From Streptomyces cupreus (GTDB lineage Bacteria; Actinomycetota; Actinomycetes; Streptomycetales; Streptomycetaceae), in the NCBI RefSeq assembly GCF_014257025.1, contig NZ_JACMSF010000016.1:94762-158761 (forward strand): a DNA stretch of 64,000 nt. Direction: 5' to 3'. The translations under genes and the position numbers were made by a program. Below, piece after piece: positions 58,947-64,000 of the stretch; within the stretch, counting starts at the first letter, position 1, and every line of letters begins with the position of its first letter. The notes below the pieces were generated by a model. That model worked only from the letters and a program-made list of their open reading frames with translations. It was not told the origin of the DNA and ran no database searches.

Positions 58947-59642
58947 ATGCCGATCGGCCGCCGCGTCCTCCTCGGCACCCTGGGCCTGGGCGCCCTCGGC
59001 GTGGTCACCGCGCCCGTCCTGCAACGCGGCATGGAGTCCTTCCTCGCCGGTGCCGCCGAGAAGGACCCCACAGGCCTGACAGGACTGCTCCCCAACGGCG
59101 GCGGCTTCCGCTACTACTCGGTCGCCTCCTCGGTGCCGCGCAAGAACGCCGGGAACTACCGCCTCACCGTCGACGGCCTGGTCGACCGCCCGATGTCGTA
59201 CACCCTGGCCGATCTGCGCGCCCTGCCGCAGACCCGCATGGTCCGCGACGTCCAGTGCGTCACCGGCTGGCGGGTCCCCGGCACACCCTTCGAGGGGGTG
59301 CGCCTGTCCCGGCTCCTGGACGCCGCGGGAGTGCGCCCCTCGGCCGGGGCGGTCCGCTTCACCTGCTTCGACGGCGTCTACACCGAGAGCCTCACCCTCG
59401 ACCAGGCCCGCCGCTCCGACGTCCTGGTCGCCCTGCGCATGCAGGACAAGGACCTCGGCCACAGCCACGGCGGTCCGGTCCGCCTCTATGTGGCCCCCAT
59501 GTACTTCTACAAATCGGCCAAGTGGCTCTCCGGCATCACCGTCACCGAGGACGTGCGCCCGGGCTACTGGGAGGAGCGCGGCTACGACGTGGACGCGTGG
59601 GTCGGCCGTTCGAACGGACGCGACGATGAGCCTACGAGCTGA
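58947..59642 (+). CDS. Tat-exported sulfite oxidase-like molybdoenzyme
   Basis: The 231-residue protein has a twin-arginine-like signal, MPIGRRVLLGTLGLGALGVV, and an oxidoreductase molybdopterin-binding (SUOX-fold) domain with the molybdenum-binding Cys104 in DVQCVTGWRVPG. It lacks the dimerisation domain and the heme domain of sulfite oxidase, so it looks like the MsrP (YedY) type, paired with a membrane cytochrome b encoded next. The ATG at 58947 follows GAGGAAGG; a GTG at 58917 would add ten residues before the twin-Arg. It probably reduces an oxidised substrate such as methionine sulfoxide outside the cell. Confidence 0.9.
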   Translation: MPIGRRVLLGTLGLGALGVVTAPVLQRGMESFLAGAAEKDPTGLTGLLPNGGGFRYYSVASSVPRKNAGNYRLTVDGLVDRPMSYTLADLRALPQTRMVRDVQCVTGWRVPGTPFEGVRLSRLLDAAGVRPSAGAVRFTCFDGVYTESLTLDQARRSDVLVALRMQDKDLGHSHGGPVRLYVAPMYFYKSAKWLSGITVTEDVRPGYWEERGYDVDAWVGRSNGRDDEPTS

Positions 59643-60246
59643 GGCCCCGCCCGCCACGAGGCTCCGCCGGTTCGACCGGACGACACGGTGGGTCCACCGC
59701 ACGACGGCCGCGCTGATGCTGACATGCGTGGCCACGGCGGCCTGCCTCTACGTCCCCCAACTCGCGGAGCTGGTCGGCAGACGCGAGCTGGTGGTCCGCA
59801 TCCACGAATGGACGGGTCTGGCTCTCCCCGTCCCGCTCCTGGCGGGCCTGGCCTCCCGAGCCCTACGAGCCGACCTCGGCCGGCTGAACCGCTTCGGCTC
59901 CCACGACCGCCGCTGGCTGAGAGCGGCCCTGCGCCGCGACCGCACCCCCGGCTCCCGCCCGGCGGCGAAGTTCAACGCGGGCCAGAAGATCTACGCGTCC
60001 TGGATCGCCGGCGCCACGCTGGTCATGCTCGGCACCGGCCTGATGATGTGGTTCACCCACCTCACCCCGCTGATGTGGCGCACCAGCGCAACCTTCGTGC
60101 ACGACTGGCTGGCCCTGACCATCGGCATCGTCCTGGCAGGCCACATCGGCATGGCCCTGGCCGACCCGGAGGCCCGCCGCGGCATGCGCACGGGGTCGGT
60201 GAGCCGGGAGTGGGCGGAGCGGGAGCATCCGCTGTGGCGGCCGTGA
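59626..60246 (+). CDS. Membrane cytochrome b subunit (b561/formate dehydrogenase gamma-like)
   Basis: The 206-residue protein has four membrane segments with His at positions suited to bind two hemes: His24 (TRWVHRTTAA), His60 (VRIHEWTG), His145, His159 (FVHDWLAL) and His173 (AGHIGMAL). It overlaps the molybdoenzyme gene by 17 bases, so the two are made together. It should pass electrons between the quinone pool and the exported molybdoenzyme, in the same role as MsrQ, although it looks more like a formate-dehydrogenase gamma subunit than MsrQ. Confidence 0.88.
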   Translation: MSLRAEAPPATRLRRFDRTTRWVHRTTAALMLTCVATAACLYVPQLAELVGRRELVVRIHEWTGLALPVPLLAGLASRALRADLGRLNRFGSHDRRWLRAALRRDRTPGSRPAAKFNAGQKIYASWIAGATLVMLGTGLMMWFTHLTPLMWRTSATFVHDWLALTIGIVLAGHIGMALADPEARRGMRTGSVSREWAEREHPLWRP

Positions 60247-60318
60247 GTCACGGGCACTCGGATTCCCGGCGGACCCTCCCGCTCACGTACTCCTCCAAGT
60301 CCCTTGCCCGGGAAGTCA

Positions 60319-60364
60319 CCTGGGCCCGCCCTCTCCTCGGTGTCGAGGACAGGGCGGGCCCAGG
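60319..60364. terminator. Strong hairpin between cytochrome b and gluconate permease genes
   Basis: CCTGGGCCCGCCCT (60319-60332) pairs exactly with 60351-60364. The loop contains a further TCCTCG...CGAGGA stem, so the hairpin is about 20 bp in all. It serves two converging genes, 15 bases from the permease stop. Confidence 0.85.
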
Positions 60365-60379
60365 AGTGCCGTACGGCCG

Positions 60380-61777
60380 CTAAATCACCAAGGACAACAG
60401 CAGGACGATACCGCCCGCGACCACGGAGATGATCGTCTCCATCACCGACCAGGTCTTGATGGTCTGCCCGACGTTCAGCCCGAAGTACTCCTTCACCAGC
60501 CAGAAACCGGCGTCGTTGACATGGCTGAAGAAGAGCGAGCCGGCGCCGATGGCGAGGACCAGCAGGGCCGTCTCACCGGTGGACATGCCCGCCGCGAGCG
60601 GCGCGACCAGACCCGCCGCCGAGACCGTCGCGACCGTCGCCGAACCGGTGGCGAGACGGATCGCCACCGCGATCAGCCAGGCCAGCAGCAGCGCGGGGAT
60701 CGACCAGTCCTCGGAGATGTCCAGGACCATCTGACCCACACCGGAGTCGATCAGCGTCTGCTTGAAGCCACCGCCCGCGCCGACGATCAGCAGGATGCCG
60801 GCGATGGGCGCGAGGCCCTTCTCGACCAGACCGGAGACCCGGTCCTTGCCGAACCCGGCGGGCCGCAGCAGCGTGAATATGCCGAGCAGCACGGCCGCGA
60901 GCAGCGCGATCAGGGGGGAACCGATCACGTCGAAGACACGCTGCGTGGTGTTCTCGGGGTCGTCGATGATGATGTCGACGAGCGCCTTGGACAGCATCAG
61001 GACGACCGGCAGCAGGATCGTGGCGAGCGTGGCGCCGAAGCCGGGACGCTTCTCCAGGTCCTCGGACGCACGCTGCGGGATCATCCCGTCGGGGGCCGGG
61101 ACGTCCACCCAGCGGGCGGCGAAGCGGGAGAAGACCGGACCGGCAATGATCACCGTCGGGATCGCGACCAGGACGCCGAGCCCCAGCGTGACACCCAGGT
61201 TGGCCTGCACCGCGTCGATCGCGACCAGCGGACCGGGGTGCGGCGGGACCAGACCGTGCATCACGGACAGACCGGCGAGCGCCGGGATGCCGATGCGCAT
61301 CAGCGAGTAGTTGCCGCGCTTGGCGACCATCAGCACGACCGGGATCAGCAGCACCACGCCGACCTCGAAGAACAGCGGCAGACCGATCACGGAGGCGATC
61401 AGCACCATCGCCCAGGGCATCGACCGGCCGCCCGCCTTGGCGAGGATCGTGTCGACTATCTCGTCGGCGCCGCCGGAGTCGGCGAGCATCTTGCCGAGGA
61501 TCGCGCCGAGGGCGATCAGCACGCCCACACCGGCGACGGTGGTGCCGAGCCCGGTGGTGAAGCTGGTGATGGCCTTGTCCAGCGGCGCCCCGGCGAACGC
61601 GCCCAGCGCCAGCGACCCGATGGTCAGCGACAGGAAGGCGTGCAGCTTGAACTTGGTGATGAGCAGGACGATGACGGCGATGCCCGCCAGCACGGCGATG
61701 CCCAGCTGAGCATGACCGGCCGAGGTGATCGGCTCGACGGCGTCCGCTGCCAGCACCTCGACGTTGAGTCTGGTCAC
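60380..61777 (-). CDS. gntP: Gluconate:proton symporter, GntP family
   Basis: The 465-residue protein has about 12-14 membrane segments and matches GntP throughout (GIAVLAGIAVIVLLITKFKLHAFLSLTIGS at the start, GLPLFFEVGVVLLIPVV near residue 155, GLSVMHGLVPPHPGPLVAID). It imports gluconate for the kinase encoded upstream. It starts with GTG 49 bases after the gntK stop, as a gntK-gntP operon divergent from the gntR gene. A related ketogluconate substrate cannot be excluded. Confidence 0.95.
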   Translation of the reverse strand: MTRLNVEVLAADAVEPITSAGHAQLGIAVLAGIAVIVLLITKFKLHAFLSLTIGSLALGAFAGAPLDKAITSFTTGLGTTVAGVGVLIALGAILGKMLADSGGADEIVDTILAKAGGRSMPWAMVLIASVIGLPLFFEVGVVLLIPVVLMVAKRGNYSLMRIGIPALAGLSVMHGLVPPHPGPLVAIDAVQANLGVTLGLGVLVAIPTVIIAGPVFSRFAARWVDVPAPDGMIPQRASEDLEKRPGFGATLATILLPVVLMLSKALVDIIIDDPENTTQRVFDVIGSPLIALLAAVLLGIFTLLRPAGFGKDRVSGLVEKGLAPIAGILLIVGAGGGFKQTLIDSGVGQMVLDISEDWSIPALLLAWLIAVAIRLATGSATVATVSAAGLVAPLAAGMSTGETALLVLAIGAGSLFFSHVNDAGFWLVKEYFGLNVGQTIKTWSVMETIISVVAGGIVLLLSLVI

Positions 61778-61826
61778 GGGAGTATCCCTTGCGGTTTACG
61801 GGGGGTTGGGGAGGGGGCGTGGGGGG

Positions 61827-62354
61827 TTACGGCGTCGGGGCCGACGGTGCGTCGAGGGCGTCCAGCGCGGCCATGGCGCGCGCGGTGATCTCCTCGGGCG
61901 TGCCCGAGACGTCCACCACGACGCCCGCCTCGTCCGCCTGAAGCGGCTGGAGCGTGGCGAACTGGGAGTCCAGCAGGGCCGTGGGCATGAAATGGCCCTG
62001 CCGCTGCCGCATCCGGTTCTCGATCAGCTCGCGGTCGCCGGCGAGGTGCACGAACACCACCCCGGGAGCGGCGGCTCTGAGCCGGTCGCGGTACGACCGC
62101 TTCAGCGCGGAGCTGCTGACCACCCCACCAAGACCCGTCCGCTCGTGCGCCCAGGTGCCGATGGCATCGAGCCAGGGCCACCTGTCCTCGTCGTCGAGCG
62201 GGATGCCGGCCGACATCTTGGCGATGTTGGCCTGCGGGTGGAAGTCGTCGCCCTCGGCGTACGGGACGCCGAGCCGGGCGGCGAGCAGGGGACCGATCGT
62301 GGTCTTGCCCGTTCCGGCGACGCCCATCACGACGACGACGTGGGGGGTACGCAT
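61827..62354 (-). CDS. gntK: Gluconokinase
   Basis: This 175-residue P-loop kinase has Walker A GVAGTGKT (11-18), GDDFHPQANIAKMSAGIPLDDEDRWPWL with the gluconate-binding residues, and SSSALKRSYRDRLR. It phosphorylates gluconate to 6-phosphogluconate for the pentose phosphate pathway. All family blocks are intact and the length is normal. The ATG is at 62352-62354. It is followed by the permease gene and lies divergent from its probable regulator. Confidence 0.95.
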   Translation of the reverse strand: MRTPHVVVVMGVAGTGKTTIGPLLAARLGVPYAEGDDFHPQANIAKMSAGIPLDDEDRWPWLDAIGTWAHERTGLGGVVSSSALKRSYRDRLRAAAPGVVFVHLAGDRELIENRMRQRQGHFMPTALLDSQFATLQPLQADEAGVVVDVSGTPEEITARAMAALDALDAPSAPTP

Positions 62355-62500
62355 CACTGCCTCGCTGTCTTCCTCGACATACGACGTCGACTTCTGACGT
62401 CGGCCGGGACACTGAAACTCATTAGGTACGACGAATTCAAGAGGCTGTGACAAATAAGTCTGACTTTTTCTTCCCGTGAGCCGCCCCGTACGCTGTGAGC
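62355..62500. promoter_or_regulatory. Divergent gntK/gntR regulatory region
   Basis: The region is A+T-rich for this genome between 62410 and 62475. TTGTCA on the minus strand (62448-62453) may be the gntK -35 box. Repeated GACGTC-type sequence (ACGACGTCGACTTCTGACGTC at 62382-62402) and the partly symmetric TGACAAATAAGTCTGA (62448-62463) are operator candidates for the FadR-type regulator. Not resolved further. Confidence 0.45.
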
Positions 62501-63208
62501 ATGAGCACAACGGGCCGGGGGCTGCACGGACATGTACTCGAAACCCTCGGCCCCGCGATCACCGCGGGTGAGTACCCGCCGGGCAGCGTGCTGCGCACCG
62601 ACGAGCTTGCTCAGCAGTTCGATGTGTCACGCTCCGTGATGCGCGAGGCGGTGCGCGTACTGGAGTCGATGCACCTGGTCGAGTCCCGCCGCCGGGTGGG
62701 CGTGACGGTCCGCCCCAAGTCCGAGTGGAACGTGTACGACCCCCAGGTCATCCGCTGGCGTCTGGCCGGTGCCGACCGCCCCCACCAGCTCCGCTCGCTC
62801 ACCGTGCTGCGCTCCGCCGTCGAGCCGGTCGCCGCGGGCCTCGCCGCGAAGAACGCCACCGCCGAGCAGTGCGCCGAACTCACCGAGTGCGCCCTGGGCA
62901 TGGTGGCCAACTCCCGCGGCCATCAACTGGAGGGCTACCTCTTCCACGACATCGCCTTCCACCGGGTCATCCTGAACGCCTCCGGCAACGAGATGTTCGC
63001 CCGCCTCGGAGACGTCGTCGCCGAGGTCCTCGCGGGCCGCACCCATCACGAGGTCATGTTCGAGGACCCCGACCCCGCCGCCGTCACCCTGCACGTCCAG
63101 GTCGCGGAGGCGGTCCGCGCCCGCGACGCCGCCCGCGCCGAACACCTGGTCCGCGAGATCACCGTCGGCGCGCTCCAGGAGCTGGACATCCTGGCGCCCG
63201 GAAAATAG
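62501..63208 (+). CDS. gntR: FadR-subfamily GntR regulator of gluconate use
   Basis: The 235-residue protein has a GntR winged helix (residues about 8-75; LRTDELAQQFDVSRSVMREAVRVLESMHLVESRRRVGVTVRP) and an FCD effector domain with metal-type His residues (LFHDIAFHRVIL and THHEVMF). It is divergent from gntK-gntP and so should repress them until gluconate or a phosphorylated product binds. The ATG at 62501 is chosen; a GTG two codons upstream is also possible. From memory it corresponds to S. coelicolor SCO1678. Confidence 0.93.
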   Translation: MSTTGRGLHGHVLETLGPAITAGEYPPGSVLRTDELAQQFDVSRSVMREAVRVLESMHLVESRRRVGVTVRPKSEWNVYDPQVIRWRLAGADRPHQLRSLTVLRSAVEPVAAGLAAKNATAEQCAELTECALGMVANSRGHQLEGYLFHDIAFHRVILNASGNEMFARLGDVVAEVLAGRTHHEVMFEDPDPAAVTLHVQVAEAVRARDAARAEHLVREITVGALQELDILAPGK

Positions 63209-63246
63209 GCGCGCACCGGGCCGGCCGAGGACGGTACGGTCCCGAA

Positions 63247-63987
63247 GTGCTTGATGAAGACGGCTACTTCGGAGAGAAGATCGCGGCCGGATACGACGAC
63301 GGCTCGGCGGACATGTTCCGACCGGACGTCGTGGACCCGGCAGTTGACGTCCTGGCCGGTCTCGCAGGGGACGGCCGGGCGCTCGAACTCGGCATCGGCA
63401 CCGGCCGGATCGCCCTGCCGCTCGCCGCCCGTGGCGTGCCGGTGCACGGCATCGACATGTCCCGGGCCATGGTCGCCCGACTCCGGGGGAAGCCCGGCGG
63501 GGACGGCGTCGGTGTGACGATCGGCGACTTCGCGACGACCCGGGTGGAGGGCCAATTCACCGTGGCCTACCTGGTGTTCAACACCATCAACAACCTCACG
63601 ACACAGGACGCCCAGGTCGACTGCTTCCGCAACGCCGCCGCCCACCTGGCCCCCGGCGGCTGCTTCGTGGTGGAGGTCGGCGTGCCCGAGCTGCGCAGAC
63701 TGCCGCCCGGGCAGAGCGCCGTACCGTTCCGCATCACCCCGACCCAGTGGGCGTTCGACACCTACGACCCCGCCACCCAGGCCATGAGCTCCAACTACGT
63801 CACCATCGTCGACGGACGCGCCGAGCACTGGTCGCTGCCGTTCCGATACGTCTGGCCGGCCGAGCTGGACCTGATGGCCCGGCTCGCCGGACTGCGGCTG
63901 CGCGACCGTTGGGAGGACTGGAACCGGGCGCCCTTCACCGGCGAGAGCACCCGGCATGTGTCGGTGTGGGAGAAGCCGGGCCCCTAG
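63247..63987 (+). CDS. Class I SAM-dependent methyltransferase
   Basis: The 246-residue protein has SAM-binding motif I ALELGIGTGRIALPLAARG (residues about 44-62), the motif-II acidic residue in HGIDMSRAMVARLRG, and the motif FTVAYLVFNTINNL. C-terminal strands follow (HVSVWEKPGP). It starts at GTG 63247 with no strong ribosome site; 38 bases separate it from gntR. Its substrate cannot be told, and it probably is not linked to gluconate use. Confidence 0.85.
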   Translation: MLDEDGYFGEKIAAGYDDGSADMFRPDVVDPAVDVLAGLAGDGRALELGIGTGRIALPLAARGVPVHGIDMSRAMVARLRGKPGGDGVGVTIGDFATTRVEGQFTVAYLVFNTINNLTTQDAQVDCFRNAAAHLAPGGCFVVEVGVPELRRLPPGQSAVPFRITPTQWAFDTYDPATQAMSSNYVTIVDGRAEHWSLPFRYVWPAELDLMARLAGLRLRDRWEDWNRAPFTGESTRHVSVWEKPGP

Positions 63988-64000
63988 GCCCTGGCCTAGT

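Overview
This 64 kb window is chromosomal DNA from a high-GC actinobacterium, almost certainly a Streptomyces. The evidence is very high GC in third codon positions, frequent GTG starts, ATGA/GTGA-type start-stop overlaps, many TetR/GntR regulators, Streptomyces-type secreted proteins (aqualysin-type protease, SGNH esterase) and a SoxR with the typical Streptomyces N-terminus. From memory, the gene order resembles the S. coelicolor SCO1678 to SCO1725 region read backwards (gluconate genes at one end, soxR and hmgA inside, the SGNH esterase and Ser/Thr kinase towards the other). It reads as core-type chromosome. I saw no rRNA, tRNA, CRISPR array, insertion sequence or phage.

Layout. 1-8.4 kb: surface-glycan genes on the minus strand (hypothetical membrane protein, FemAB/CelD-type acyltransferase, two family-2 glycosyltransferases, a NodB-type deacetylase, and a 1232-residue flippase fused to a polytopic C-terminal half). 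8.4-12.4 kb: secreted subtilase, SGNH esterase, PASTA-less Ser/Thr kinase. 12.4-18.4 kb: a membrane metal-exporter-like protein, a TPR lipo/secretory protein and a DUF4331 protein, divergent from a SigK-type ECF sigma factor and its RskA-type anti-sigma. 18.5-25 kb: CoA-transferase, a damaged TetR gene, a type ISP-like C-terminal protein, and homogentisate dioxygenase with a GntR/UTRA regulator and a perfect 32-bp palindrome. 25-30.4 kb: molybdopterin oxidoreductase, citrate-metal symporter, MFS transporter. 30.4-40.6 kb: pseudogene, orphan sugar-type ABC ATPase, aldehyde and alcohol dehydrogenases, transporters, TetR/ArsR regulators, acyl-CoA dehydrogenase, MaoC hydratase and SoxR. 40.6-49 kb: RNA ligase of the Deinococcus Rnl type, BKACE-like enzyme, penicillin acylase-family protein, lipase-like protein and NamZ-type muramidase. 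49-53 kb: a catabolic locus with SDR, a ligase remnant, TetR, and an adjacent APH-kinase and ACAD11-like dehydrogenase. 53-60 kb: His-rich protein, decayed oxidoreductase, small membrane proteins, NUDIX, permeases, and a sulfite-oxidase-like molybdoenzyme with its cytochrome b. 60.3-63.2 kb: gluconate permease, kinase and regulator.

How it works together. Several regulatory circuits can be read from the DNA. An AAACTAGC-type palindrome lies before both the aldehyde/alcohol dehydrogenase pair and the acyl-CoA dehydrogenase next to a TetR gene. A TAAGC-N4-GCTTA palindrome lies before a TetR gene and the neighbouring MaoC gene. A 13-bp ACCGGTCGGTATG motif is found three times, each about 42-46 bp before a metabolic gene. 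Four broken genes (a TetR, an acyl-CoA ligase, a secreted protein and an NADP oxidoreductase) show ongoing gene loss.
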